Under the pieces are notes generated by a model, which worked only from the letters and a program-made list of their open reading frames with translations, did no database searches and was not told the DNA's origin. A program made the translations under genes and the position numbers. Positions 20,101 through 27,575 of a stretch of DNA of 64,000 bases are shown piece after piece (the first letter of the stretch is position 1; each line of letters opens with the position of its first letter). This DNA comes from Castellaniella sp034675905 (GTDB taxonomy: Bacteria; Pseudomonadota; Gammaproteobacteria; Burkholderiales; Burkholderiaceae_B): contig NZ_JAUCCV010000004.1 of the NCBI RefSeq assembly GCF_034675905.1, positions 1-64,000 on the forward strand, read 5' to 3'.

Positions 20101-20994
20101 GATTTCCCGCTCGCCTGGCAAAAAGACCAGCACGTCGCCGGGGCCGTGGCGGGCGCATTCATCGACGCCGTCCGCCACGGCATCGACCAGATCGCGTTCC
20201 TCATCGCCTCGGCCCGGCGTCTGCGCCTCGTCAGCAGGCGCATCCGGCTGCACAGGGCGATACCGAAGTTCAACGGGAAACAGACGGCCCGACACCTGGA
20301 TGACCGGCGCCGGCTCGCTGCCGGACGCAAAGTGCTGCGCAAAGCGCGCCGCATCGATCGTGGCCGAGGTGATGATCAGTTTCAGATCCCGGCGGCGCGC
20401 CAGCAGACGCCTCAGGAAGCCCAGCAGAAAATCGATGTTCAGACTGCGTTCGTGCGCCTCGTCTATGATCAGCGTGTCATAGCGGCGCAACAGCGGATCC
20501 CGCTGGGTTTCCGCCAGCAGGATGCCGTCGGTCATCAGTTTGATGGCGGTCGCCGGCCCGGCGCGCTCGCCAAAACGGATCTGATAACCCACCCAGTCGC
20601 CCAGCTCGGTGCGCAGTTCCTCGGCCACCCGCTGCGCCACGGAGGTCGCTGCCAGGCGGCGCGGCTGCGTATGCCCGATCATGCCCTGGCGGCCTCGGCC
20701 CAATTCCAGGCAGATCTTGGGCAACTGCGTGGTCTTGCCCGAACCGGTCTCGCCGCAGACAATGACGACTTGATGGTCCGTGATCGCCTTGGCAATTTCC
20801 TGGCGGCAGGCGCTGACAGGCAAGTCTTCGGGATAGACGATGGCAGGCAGGGGGCGGTCCCCGGCGCCTGCAGGCGCATGACGCGGCGGCCCCTGACGGG
20901 CGCTGCGCCGGGCGGGACGGGATGGCGGCACAAGGGCTGGCGATGTTTTTTCTGGCAAAACGAAGAGTTCCGGGGATGAAGTCGGCCCATACAC
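17101..20994 (-). CDS. hrpA: ATP-dependent RNA helicase HrpA
   Basis: Large DEAH-box RNA helicase, implicated in E. coli in mRNA processing and ribosome rescue. Walker A GETGSGKTTQLPK is near residue 80, DEAHERSLNIDFLL near 175, SATIDAARFA near 205, and motif VI QRAGRCGR further on. Then come the helicase-associated, OB-fold and long DUF3418-type C-terminal domains to about 1297 residues. The start is uncertain: the frame stays open to ATGs at 21063 and 21084, but these overlap the divergent argA gene and would translate an AT-rich promoter-like stretch. I therefore prefer the GTG at 20994. No clear Shine-Dalgarno supports any of them. Confidence 0.92.
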   Translation of the reverse strand: MYGPTSSPELFVLPEKTSPALVPPSRPARRSARQGPPRHAPAGAGDRPLPAIVYPEDLPVSACRQEIAKAITDHQVVIVCGETGSGKTTQLPKICLELGRGRQGMIGHTQPRRLAATSVAQRVAEELRTELGDWVGYQIRFGERAGPATAIKLMTDGILLAETQRDPLLRRYDTLIIDEAHERSLNIDFLLGFLRRLLARRRDLKLIITSATIDAARFAQHFASGSEPAPVIQVSGRLFPVELRYRPVQPDAPADEAQTPGRGDEERDLVDAVADGVDECARHGPGDVLVFLPGEREIRECAEALRKRHPAGALVLPLYARLSRAEQEQIFHPRSNVRRIVLATNVAETSLTVPGIRYVVDSGLARIKRYSWRSKVEQLRIEPISQASANQRAGRCGRLGPGVCIRLYAEQDFKQRPAFTDPEILRSSLAAVILRMKALRLDDVEAFPFVEPPTGRAIADGYQLLQELGALDEQNRLTPVGRVLAKLPVDPRVARMIFAAHEQQCLTEILVIASALSIQDPRDRPMQAREAADNAHAQFRDKQSEFLSWLKLWDWYGEQVAHKASQRKLVDQIRAKFLSPVRLREWHDTHVQLLTLAREQGWRLNQTPATREQIHLALLAGLLGNIGMKADDASLYQGARDIRFAIHPGSPLQKKAGRWVLAAELVETTRLYARCVAQIEPAWIERAGAHLLKRAWSDPRWEKKAGQVVANERGTVHGLPVYTGRRVHYGRIDSKAAREIFIRDALVPGDIDSKLPFIAHNRRLIASIERLEHQSRRPDILVDDALIQAFYDQQIPADISQTATLEAWFGTLDAQAAQRLNLKRDDLMQHDAAGVTTEVFPRRLLWAGAELAVDYHFEPGSARDGMTLTVPLFALNQIDAARCEWLVPGMLKEKVQLLLKSLPQKLRRHCVPLPDYAAGFHERWFERAADPGMGLLDAIIQDVWDQCQVRPAPTDFKLETLPPHLFMNFKVIDEHGRMLSGGRSLDQLRAEHGRQAQASFQQVAARDRDAALVLEHENLTAWTFGALPELLEIHRGGQALVGYPALRDRGESCDLDVFDDPLEARRVHAGGLRRLFRLALREQVRYLDKNLPELTRMAMWYMDLGTQQELRDQLVDVAVDQACLMDPWPEDAEAFAARCETGRARLGLLAQELARLAALILQERAALLKKLPLAKPWPSAQQDIRQQLDALIGRHFVRDTPPDQLKHMPRYLKAAQMRIDKLREDPARDARLVAEMAPLVAPWQRARAALKGAPDAQLDAFRWQLEELRVALFAQTLRTPFPVSVKRLQKAWSAMQR

Positions 20995-21018
20995 TGAAAT
21001 CGGGGGCCAATCCCTTAT

Positions 21019-21024
21019 TATAAT
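21019..21024 (+). promoter_or_regulatory. TATAAT -10 candidate between hrpA and argA
   Basis: A consensus TATAAT on the plus strand sits 19 bases before the argA ATG at 21044. The surrounding TTATTATAATTT also gives TATAAT on the minus strand at 21022-21017, so one AT-rich site could serve both divergent genes. No convincing -35 element is visible for either direction. Confidence 0.4.
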
Positions 21025-21043
21025 TTCGAGGTTCCCCCTAGCG

Positions 21044-22417
21044 ATGTCCCTGTCACCTGCCATGAATTCACCCGAGATCGACACCTATTCCGCCCAGGAC
21101 GCCCCGGAATTCGCCCCCGCACAGTTCGTGCGCTGGTTTCGCGAGGTCGCCCCCTATGTGCACGATTTTCGCGGCAAGACCTTTGTCGTGGCGCTGGGCG
21201 GGGAACTGATCGAAGACGGCGGCCTGGAAGCCCTGGTGGCGGACCTGTCGCTGCTGTCCGCCCTGGGTATCAAACTGGTGCTGGTCCACGGTTCCCGTCC
21301 GCAGGTCAACGAACAGCTGCGCCTGAAAGGTTATACGACGCAGTTCGGCCGAGGCACGGAACCCACGACCCCGGAAGCCCTGGAATGCGCCAAGGAAGCC
21401 GCCGGCGAAATCCGCCTGGACATCGAGGCTGCTTTCAGCCAGGGCCTGCCCAACACGCCCATGTCGCACGCCAAGATCCGTGTCATCTCCGGCAATTTCG
21501 TCACCGCCCGGCCGGTGGGTGTGATCGACGGGGTGGACTACAAACGGGCCGGCACGGTGCGCAAGCTGGACGTGGATGCCATGCACAACGTCATCAGCCA
21601 GGGCGCCATCGTGCTCTTGTCCCCTCTGGGTTTTTCCCCCACCGGCGAAGCCTTCAATCTGGCCATGGAAGACCTGGCCACCAATGCCGCCGTCGCCTTG
21701 CGGGCGGAAAAGCTGATCTTCCTGACGCAAAACCGCACTGTCACGGAAACCGACGGCTCGGTGGATACGGAACTGGCGCGCAAGGACGCCGACGATCTGC
21801 TGGCGCAAAACGTGCTGGACGAGGACACCAGCGCCTTTCTGGGCCATGCCTCGCTGGCGGTCAAGCGCGGCGTGGCGCGCGCCCATCTGGTGCCCTACAC
21901 CCTGGACGGCAGCATCCTGCTGGAAATCTTCACCCACGACGGGGTCGGCACCATGGTGGTGGAAGACACTCTGGAAGACCTGCGCCCCGCCCTGGCCGAC
22001 GACGTCGGCGCTATCGTGCAGCTGATCGAACCGCTGGAAGCCGATGGCACGCTGGTGCCGCGTGGCCGCGCCGTGATCGAACGCGACGTGGAAAAATTCA
22101 CGGTGCTGGAACACGACGGCGTCATCTACGGCTGCGTGTCCGTCATCCCCTACGCGAACGACGGCATGGCGGAAATGGCCTGTCTGATCGTGCATCCCGA
22201 ATGGCAAGGCACAGGCGACGGTGAAAAATTGCTGCGCCATGCCGAAACCACGGCGCGCAGCCACGGCGCACGCCGCCTGTTCGTCCTGACGACCCGCACC
22301 TCGCACTGGTTCCTGAAGCGCGGCTTCGTACAGGGCGGGGTATCCGACCTGCCCCACGAAAAACGGGCGCACTACAACCATTCGCGCAACAGCCTGGTAT
22401 TCATCAAACGGCTGTGA
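21044..22417 (+). CDS. argA: Amino-acid N-acetyltransferase (N-acetylglutamate synthase)
   Basis: First enzyme of arginine biosynthesis, transferring acetyl from acetyl-CoA to glutamate. The N-terminal amino-acid-kinase domain holds the arginine regulatory site; motifs include KTFVVALGGELIEDGGLEAL near residue 45, LVLVHGSRPQVNEQL and GAIVLLSPLGFSPTGEAFN. A C-terminal GNAT domain shows ACLIVHPEWQGTGDGEKLL near 390 and RLFVLTTRTSHWFLKRGF. The length of 457 fits the classical two-domain ArgA. ATG at 21062 (MNSPEIDTYS) is an equally possible start; neither has a clear Shine-Dalgarno. It is followed 31 bases later by rmlB, probably under the same transcript though the pathways are unrelated. Confidence 0.93.
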   Translation: MSLSPAMNSPEIDTYSAQDAPEFAPAQFVRWFREVAPYVHDFRGKTFVVALGGELIEDGGLEALVADLSLLSALGIKLVLVHGSRPQVNEQLRLKGYTTQFGRGTEPTTPEALECAKEAAGEIRLDIEAAFSQGLPNTPMSHAKIRVISGNFVTARPVGVIDGVDYKRAGTVRKLDVDAMHNVISQGAIVLLSPLGFSPTGEAFNLAMEDLATNAAVALRAEKLIFLTQNRTVTETDGSVDTELARKDADDLLAQNVLDEDTSAFLGHASLAVKRGVARAHLVPYTLDGSILLEIFTHDGVGTMVVEDTLEDLRPALADDVGAIVQLIEPLEADGTLVPRGRAVIERDVEKFTVLEHDGVIYGCVSVIPYANDGMAEMACLIVHPEWQGTGDGEKLLRHAETTARSHGARRLFVLTTRTSHWFLKRGFVQGGVSDLPHEKRAHYNHSRNSLVFIKRL

Positions 22418-22448
22418 CACCCGGCATCACGCTCTACAGGAATCCGGC

Positions 22449-23540
22449 ATGAAAATCCTCGTCACCGGCGGCGCCGGATTCATCGGCTCCGCCTTGATCC
22501 GCCACCTGATCACCGGCACCCGCCACCATGTCGTCAACGTCGATGCCTTGACCTACGCCGGCAATCTGGAATCCCTGGCGCCGGTTGCCGACGACCCCCG
22601 CTACGCCTTTGAGCATCTGGATATCTGTGATGCAGCGGGGCTTGACCGCGCGCTGGCCCTGCACCAGCCCGATGCGGTCATGCATCTGGCGGCGGAATCG
22701 CACGTGGACCGTTCCATCGACGGGCCGGCCGCCTTTGTCCAGACGAATCTGGTCGGCACCTACACCCTGCTGGAAGCCGTCCGCCGTTACTGGAACGGCC
22801 TGGATGCCGACGCCCAGCAAGCCTTCCGTTTTCATCATATTTCAACCGACGAGGTCTACGGCGATCTGGCGGACACCGGCGCGTTGTTCACGGAAGCCAC
22901 CGCCTACGCCCCCAGCTCGCCCTACTCCGCCAGCAAGGCGGGGTCCGACCATCTGGTGCGCGCCTGGCACCGCACCTATGGCCTGCCGGTGCTGGTGACG
23001 AACTGCTCGAACAATTACGGCCCTTATCACTTCCCGGAAAAACTGATCCCTCTGGTGATCCTGAACGCCCTGGAAGGCAAGCCGCTGCCGGTCTATGGCC
23101 AGGGGCTGCAAGTCCGCGACTGGCTCTACGTCGAAGACCACGCACGTGCGCTGCTGCGCGTGCTCGAATCGGGTGTGCCCGGCGACACCTACAACGTCGG
23201 CGGCCATAACGAACAGCGCAACATCGACGTCGTCCAGATGATCTGCAGCTTGCTGGAAGAACTGGCGCCGCAGCACCCGGCAGGCATCCAGCGCTATGCG
23301 GACCTGATCACGCACGTCGCCGACCGCCCCGGACACGATCTGCGCTACGCCATCGACTCAGGCAAGATCCAGCGCGAACTGAACTGGACACCCCAGGAAA
23401 CCTTTGCCAGCGGGCTGCGCAAGACGGTGCAATGGTATCTGGGTCACCGCGACTGGTGCCGCCGAGTCCAGGACGGCAGCTACCAGCGGCAGCGCCTGGG
23501 GCTGAACGCGACCGCCTCGGATCAGGCTGCGTCCGCCTGA
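22449..23540 (+). CDS. rmlB: dTDP-glucose 4,6-dehydratase
   Basis: Second step of dTDP-L-rhamnose synthesis: dTDP-glucose to dTDP-4-keto-6-deoxyglucose, NAD-dependent. An extended SDR fold begins MKILVTGGAGFIGSALIRHL. HLAAESHVDRSID is near residue 82, HISTDEVYGDL near 130, and the catalytic Tyr/Lys motif YSASKAGSDHLVRAW near 160. NNYGPYHFPEKLIPL and the C-terminal RPGHDLRYAID complete the family pattern. AGGAA stands seven bases before the ATG. The gene overlaps rmlD by TGATG. rmlA and rmlC are not in the window. Confidence 0.94.
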   Translation: MKILVTGGAGFIGSALIRHLITGTRHHVVNVDALTYAGNLESLAPVADDPRYAFEHLDICDAAGLDRALALHQPDAVMHLAAESHVDRSIDGPAAFVQTNLVGTYTLLEAVRRYWNGLDADAQQAFRFHHISTDEVYGDLADTGALFTEATAYAPSSPYSASKAGSDHLVRAWHRTYGLPVLVTNCSNNYGPYHFPEKLIPLVILNALEGKPLPVYGQGLQVRDWLYVEDHARALLRVLESGVPGDTYNVGGHNEQRNIDVVQMICSLLEELAPQHPAGIQRYADLITHVADRPGHDLRYAIDSGKIQRELNWTPQETFASGLRKTVQWYLGHRDWCRRVQDGSYQRQRLGLNATASDQAASA

Positions 23541-24511
23541 TGCCCGCCGCCATGGCGCCCTGCGGCCCGCGCATCCTGGTGACGGGTGCGGACGGCCAAT
23601 TGGGCCGGTCCTTGCAAGCCCTGGCCGCACAGGACCGGAGCCCCGCCGCCTACCTCTTCGTCAGTCGGGCTGAGCTGGACATCACCGACGCGGCGGCCCT
23701 GGACCGCTGGCTGGATGCGCATCCGGTCGACTATCTGATCAATGCCGCCGCCTACACGGCGGTGGATCGCGCCGCCACCGACATGGACACGGCGATGGCC
23801 GTCAACGCGCGCGCCCCCGGCCTGCTGGCCCGCTGCTGCGCAGCGCGCAGCGCCCGCCTGCTGCACGTGTCCACCGACTATGTCTTTGACGGTGCGCTGG
23901 ACCGCGCCTATCGCGAATCCGACGCGCACAATCCACTGAACACCTACGGGCGCAGCAAACTGCTGGGCGAACAGGCGGCCCTGGCAGCCGCACCTGACAC
24001 GATCATCGTCCGCACCAGTTGGGTCTTCAGCGTCTGGGGCGGCAATTTCGTGCGCACCATGCTGCGCCTGGGCGCGCAACACGACCACCTGCGGGTCATC
24101 CATGACCAGACCGGCGGCCCGACCTGGGCGGGGCATCTGGCCGGTGTCCTGCACCGGCTGGTCTTGCAATCCCACGGCGCCGCACCGAACGATCTGCAGA
24201 TGGCGACCGGCGCCCCTTCTTCGCGCATTCCGGGCGGCGTCTATCATTTCTCGGGCAGCCCCTGGGTCAGCTGGCATGGATTCGCCCAGGAAATCTTCAC
24301 CCAGGCCTTGGATCTCGGCCTGATCCCGCGCCTGCCAACAGTCGAGGCCATCCGGTCGCAGGACTGGCCCTCGCCCGAGCCCCGGCCTGCCAACAGCCGC
24401 CTGGACTGCGCACGACTGGAAACGCTGCTGGGGCCGCTGGAACGCGACTGGCGCGCCGGCCTGGCCGAGGTGCTACGGACCTGGCGCGATGCGCCTGTCG
24501 GCCCCCTCTGA
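23540..24511 (+). CDS. rmlD: dTDP-4-dehydrorhamnose reductase
   Basis: NADPH-dependent last step of dTDP-L-rhamnose synthesis. After a short N-terminal tail comes ILVTGADGQLGRSLQAL near residue 12. YLINAAAYTAVDRAATDMD, HVSTDYVFDGALDRAYRE, NTYGRSKLLGEQAAL (Tyr/Lys catalytic motif near 138) and IIVRTSWVFSVWGGNFVRTM follow. The start at 23540 makes TGATG with the rmlB stop; the frame stays open further upstream inside rmlB but that part is not conserved. 323 residues. Because rmlA and rmlC must be elsewhere, the rhamnose genes are split in this genome. Confidence 0.92.
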   Translation: MPAAMAPCGPRILVTGADGQLGRSLQALAAQDRSPAAYLFVSRAELDITDAAALDRWLDAHPVDYLINAAAYTAVDRAATDMDTAMAVNARAPGLLARCCAARSARLLHVSTDYVFDGALDRAYRESDAHNPLNTYGRSKLLGEQAALAAAPDTIIVRTSWVFSVWGGNFVRTMLRLGAQHDHLRVIHDQTGGPTWAGHLAGVLHRLVLQSHGAAPNDLQMATGAPSSRIPGGVYHFSGSPWVSWHGFAQEIFTQALDLGLIPRLPTVEAIRSQDWPSPEPRPANSRLDCARLETLLGPLERDWRAGLAEVLRTWRDAPVGPL

Positions 24512-24570
24512 CGGGCGCCTGCTGGCGCACAGGCCGCGGACGCGCGCCTCGGGCGCCTCGCCCGGCAGCC

Positions 24571-24576
24571 GCTACA
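24571..24576 (+). promoter_or_regulatory. Possible -10 box of yggX
   Basis: TACAAT lies 37 bases before the yggX start, in a short intergenic region after rmlD. This would give a leader of about 30 bases holding GAGAG as a weak ribosome site. There is no recognisable -35 hexamer, so confidence is low. Confidence 0.3.
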
Positions 24577-24613
24577 ATGGCTTGTTGTCCACCTGACGAG
24601 AGATCCCCCGACC

Positions 24614-24886
24614 ATGGCCCGCATGATCCACTGCCGCAAACTGAACCGCGAGGCCCCTGGCCTGGACTATCCGCCCTACCCCGGTGAACTGGGTACCCGC
24701 ATCTGGCGGGAAATTTCCAAAGACGCCTGGGCCAAATGGCAGGACATCCAGACCCGTCTGGTCAATGAAAACCATCTCAGCCTGGCCGACCCCGACGCGC
24801 GCAAATTCCTGGCGGATCGCATGAAAGCCTTTCTGTTCGAAGACCAGGACGTCGAGGCTCAGGGGTATACGCCGCCCTCTGCCTGA
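24614..24886 (+). CDS. yggX: Oxidative damage protection protein / Fe(II)-trafficking protein YggX
   Basis: Small cytoplasmic protein of 90 residues that protects iron-sulfur clusters from oxidation and has been proposed to handle Fe(II). The sequence shows the family features: MARMIHCRKLNREAPGLDYP with the conserved Cys7, PYPGELGTRIWREISKDAW, QDIQTRLVNENHLSLADPDA, and a C-terminal FLFEDQDVEAQGYTPP. Length is the family norm. It is followed directly by a strong terminator, so it ends the argA-rmlBD-yggX plus-strand group. Confidence 0.95.
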   Translation: MARMIHCRKLNREAPGLDYPPYPGELGTRIWREISKDAWAKWQDIQTRLVNENHLSLADPDARKFLADRMKAFLFEDQDVEAQGYTPPSA

Positions 24887-24907
24887 TGCCTGCAACCCCA
24901 GATGCAC

Positions 24908-24931
24908 AAAACCCCGCTACGGCGGGGTTTT
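24908..24931. terminator. Bidirectional intrinsic terminator after yggX
   Basis: AAAA, then stem CCCCGC (24912-24917), loop TACG, stem GCGGGG (24922-24927), then TTTT. The stem is perfect, with A-tract and T-tract on either side so it can stop transcription in both directions. It separates yggX from the BrnTA module. Confidence 0.85.
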
Positions 24932-25143
24932 GCATGCGACGGCACGGACGCCTGGGCTTTCGGCGGATTGCGCAACCCAAGGCCTTCGATCACTGGTCCA
25001 CTCGGGCAGGATCAGCATACCTCCCATAGGATAAAACCGATCAAGTCCATAAAACCAAGATAGCCTCAAACGGACGCCAATGCTGTACTCCCAGGACGGA
25101 TGTTCCACCTGGGAGACGCTCACCCCCAGAACGCCATCCTCCT

Positions 25144-25165
25144 ATTTATCGTTACAACAATAAAT
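25144..25165. promoter_or_regulatory. Imperfect 22-bp palindrome, candidate BrnA operator
   Basis: ATTTAT C GTT AC AAC A ATAAAT is symmetric about its centre with one mismatched pair (C against A). It ends two bases before the brnT ATG, so a bound protein would block both transcription and the ribosome site. BrnA-type ribbon-helix-helix antitoxins are known to repress their own brnTA operon by binding such dyads; assignment to BrnA here is inference. The stretch is also markedly AT-rich against its surroundings. Confidence 0.6.
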
Positions 25166-25167
25166 CC

Positions 25168-25467
25168 ATGGATGTCATACACTGGGACGAAGCGAAGCGG
25201 GCGTCCAACCTGGCGAAACACGGCCTGGACTTTATTGACGCCGCCCTGGTTCTCAGCAGCCCCTACAGGCTCGACATAGACCAGATGCGGCAGGATGAGT
25301 GGCGAACACAATCCTTCGCCTATGTGTTCGACATGCTGGCAGTGCTGACTGTCGTGCACCACACCCGGAACGGCGGGTTAAGGATTATCAGTTTCCGACC
25401 TGCCAGTCTCGAAGAAAGGAGCATCTATCATGGCTGGCTCGAAAATGACTTCGATGTCACTGGATGA
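25168..25467 (+). CDS. brnT: BrnT family type II toxin
   Basis: RelE-like ribonuclease toxin of the BrnT/BrnA system, expected to cut mRNA and inhibit growth when free. The 99 residues show the family opening DVIHWDEAKRASNLAKHGLDF and the conserved C-terminal RIISFRPASLEERSIYHGWL, with the basic and tyrosine residues of the active site. There is no good Shine-Dalgarno before ATG 25168; the palindrome occupies that position, consistent with low toxin output. The antitoxin gene begins inside it (38-base overlap). The pair sits alone between core genes yggX and phoU. Confidence 0.88.
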   Translation: MDVIHWDEAKRASNLAKHGLDFIDAALVLSSPYRLDIDQMRQDEWRTQSFAYVFDMLAVLTVVHHTRNGGLRIISFRPASLEERSIYHGWLENDFDVTG

Positions 25468-25786
25468 CATGCGGACGGCATCCATAGCAGGAAAAAGCCT
25501 GACAGATGTGGCGCGTGTCCGCGCTGCCAGCCCTTATGTCTGGGATGGCAAGGACCTGGACGACAAACCGCTCTCGCAACAGGAAATGCGGTCCGGAATC
25601 CTGGCAGCGCGCAAGCGCCGCGGGCGCCCTGTCGGCAGCGACAAGAAATCGACGACGATCCGTTTCGACCGCGATATCCTGGATGCTTTTCGGGCAGCAG
25701 GACCAGGTTGGCAGACACGGATCAATGCTGCATTGCGCGATTGGCTGAAAACGCACGGCCCGTCGCTTGGTCGCCCCCAGGATTAG
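25430..25786 (+). CDS. brnA: BrnA family antitoxin
   Basis: Antitoxin that neutralises BrnT and should autoregulate the operon as a dimeric ribbon-helix-helix DNA-binding protein. 118 residues. The N-terminal half is polar and probably wraps the toxin. The C-terminal RHH reads KSTTIRFDRDILDAFRAAGPGWQTRINAALRDWL, residues about 73-108 (quoted in parts: TTIRFDRDILDAF and WQTRINAALRDWL). AAAGGAG at 25415-25421 lies eight bases before the ATG, a much better ribosome site than that of brnT. This matches the need for antitoxin excess even though the gene is second. Confidence 0.87.
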   Translation: MAGSKMTSMSLDDMRTASIAGKSLTDVARVRAASPYVWDGKDLDDKPLSQQEMRSGILAARKRRGRPVGSDKKSTTIRFDRDILDAFRAAGPGWQTRINAALRDWLKTHGPSLGRPQD

Positions 25787-25820
25787 ATAAGCATCCAGAT
25801 CCCATAGGCGACGCACGCAA

Positions 25821-26540
25821 TCAGTCGCGGGGTTCGGGCGGTTCGCCCCGCGCCAGCCGTTCCGTATTGGTCACGCCCGTATGGCGCACATCGTCGCCGC
25901 GCACCATGTAGATGACGCGTTCGGCCATGTTCTTTGCATGATCGCCGATGCGTTCCAACGCGCGGGCGACGAAGATCAGGTCGATGGAATGCGAAATGGT
26001 GCGCGGGTCTTCGATCATGTAGGTGATGATGTGGCGCAGGGAGGCTTTCCATTCCTTGTCCACGTCTTTATCGTTGCGCACCACCTGGGCGGCTGCCACC
26101 GGGTCTTCGCGGGCAAAGGCGTCCAGCGCCGCCCTGATCATCGCCGCCACGGCGTCGGCCATGTGGCGCAGTTCGATCACGGGTTCATAGGACGAATCGC
26201 CCTCGTGCAAACGACGGGCGACCTTGGCGATTTTTTCGGCTTCGTCGCCGCAGCGTTCCATGTCGGTCAGCATCTTCGACACCGACAGCAACAGCCGCAG
26301 GTCGACGGCCGTGGGCTGGTTGCGGGCGATCAACTGGCTGATGCGCTCGTCGATATCGATCTCGAACTGGTTGACCTGGCGCTCGTGTTCCCGCACCCGT
26401 TCCACCAGTTGCAATTCGCCTTCGGACAGCGCCTGGATGCCGTCGAGCACCATGGACTCGACCAGACCCCCCATCTGCAGAAACATGGACCGCGTGGTTT
26501 CGAGTTCACCGTGAAATTGTTTATTGGTATGTTCCAGCAT
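25821..26540 (-). CDS. phoU: Phosphate-specific transport system accessory protein PhoU
   Basis: Cytoplasmic negative regulator linking phosphate transport to PhoR signalling. 239 residues from MLEHTNKQFHGELETTRSM, with AAAAAGG upstream of the ATG at 26540; an in-frame extension to 26585 is non-conserved. Two PhoU three-helix repeats show the metal-binding E/DxxxD signatures: KMLTDMERCGDEAEKIAK near residue 92 and FVARALERIGDHAKNMAE near 195. The pst genes and phoB/phoR are not adjacent. Phosphate-uptake genes elsewhere in the window are the PiT transporter and the Na/Pi protein. Confidence 0.94.
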   Translation of the reverse strand: MLEHTNKQFHGELETTRSMFLQMGGLVESMVLDGIQALSEGELQLVERVREHERQVNQFEIDIDERISQLIARNQPTAVDLRLLLSVSKMLTDMERCGDEAEKIAKVARRLHEGDSSYEPVIELRHMADAVAAMIRAALDAFAREDPVAAAQVVRNDKDVDKEWKASLRHIITYMIEDPRTISHSIDLIFVARALERIGDHAKNMAERVIYMVRGDDVRHTGVTNTERLARGEPPEPRD

Positions 26541-26666
26541 CGAGGGACCTTTTTGCTGCCGCGCAGGCGATTTCAAGGAGGGCACAGCGTACCATCACGC
26601 CTGCCGCTTGGAAAGAAGCCCAGCATAGCAGGCGGATATGACAATCACATGACGGTCAGTCGACGG

Positions 26667-27359
26667 TCAGTCGTCCTGCAATTCCAGCCTGGAGACGCCG
26701 TCCTGCCCCGCCACCAGCGCCACATGCGCCCCGGAGATTGCAAACAGGCCGCAGCAGACGACGCCGGGGATATTGTTCAGCATGGCCTCGAAGGCGGCCG
26801 GATCGCCATAGCGCAGCCCCGACACATCCAGAATCTGGTTGCCATTGTCGGTCGTAAATCCGGCGCGCAGCACCGGCTGCCCGCCCAATTGGCGGATCTC
26901 GCGGGCGACGGCCTCGCGCGCCAGGGGGACGACCTCGATGGGCAGCGGAAAGCCGCCCAGCTGGTCCACCAGCTTGGAGGCGTCGACGATGCAGACGAAA
27001 CGGTCCGCCACCGAAGAGACGATTTTTTCCCGGGTCAGCGCGCCGCCCCCGCCCTTGATCATGTTCAGCTGATGATCGATCTCATCGGCCCCATCCACGT
27101 ACAGCGCCGTCGCGGTGATGTCATTCAGATCCAGCACGCGGATACCCGCCGCCTGCAGACGCTGGGTGCTGCGTTCGGAACTGGATACCGCCGCATGGAA
27201 AGCCTGGCGGTGCGCCGCCAGCAGATCGATGAAACGGTCCACGGTGGACCCCGTCCCCACCCCCAGGATGCTATCGGGCTGCAATTGCGGCAGTACATAA
27301 TCCAGCGCAGCCTGCGCGACTTGTTGCTTCAGTTCATCCTGGGTCAGCATGGGAAACAT
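26667..27359 (-). CDS. rpiA: Ribose-5-phosphate isomerase A
   Basis: Interconverts ribose-5-phosphate and ribulose-5-phosphate in the pentose phosphate pathway. 230 residues, normal length. GVGTGSTVDRFIDLL near residue 33, SSERSTQRLQAAGI, and the active-site loops YVDGADEIDHQLNMIKGGGGALTREKI (residues about 87-113; quoted as DGADEIDHQ and KGGGGALTREK) identify it. The C-terminal GNQILDVSGL is also typical. The first ATG at 27359 is used; MLTQDELKQQ at 27350 is an alternative and neither has a strong ribosome site. Confidence 0.94.
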   Translation of the reverse strand: MFPMLTQDELKQQVAQAALDYVLPQLQPDSILGVGTGSTVDRFIDLLAAHRQAFHAAVSSSERSTQRLQAAGIRVLDLNDITATALYVDGADEIDHQLNMIKGGGGALTREKIVSSVADRFVCIVDASKLVDQLGGFPLPIEVVPLAREAVAREIRQLGGQPVLRAGFTTDNGNQILDVSGLRYGDPAAFEAMLNNIPGVVCCGLFAISGAHVALVAGQDGVSRLELQDD

Positions 27360-27575
27360 CCGGTCAGTGTGAGAAAGGTCTGTATTTTAAGGGCTGCGGC
27401 GGCAGATGCAGGCTTTGCAGCGACAGCGCCACGTGATCAGTCACCGGCACGCCTGAAAATCCCACGCTTGCCGCCGGAACCGGTAATATCACTCTCCGCA
27501 TCCATATTATTTTCAGAATATCAACGATTTAGTTCAGGCCAACCGCCCGTCCGGACGCCTTCGAGGGGAACCCAT

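Noticed and set aside
24917..25123. A 68-codon minus-strand frame between yggX and brnT
   Set aside because: It would end inside the terminator hairpin, has no ribosome site and no recognisable motif. The surrounding stretch to 25143 shows no other gene and may be a remnant of transferred DNA.
25881..27575. A long open plus-strand stretch leading into the carbonic anhydrase, apparently giving an 813-residue protein
   Set aside because: The upstream part is antisense to phoU and rpiA and has no recognisable domain; the real protein starts at 27576 with its own ribosome site and signal peptide.
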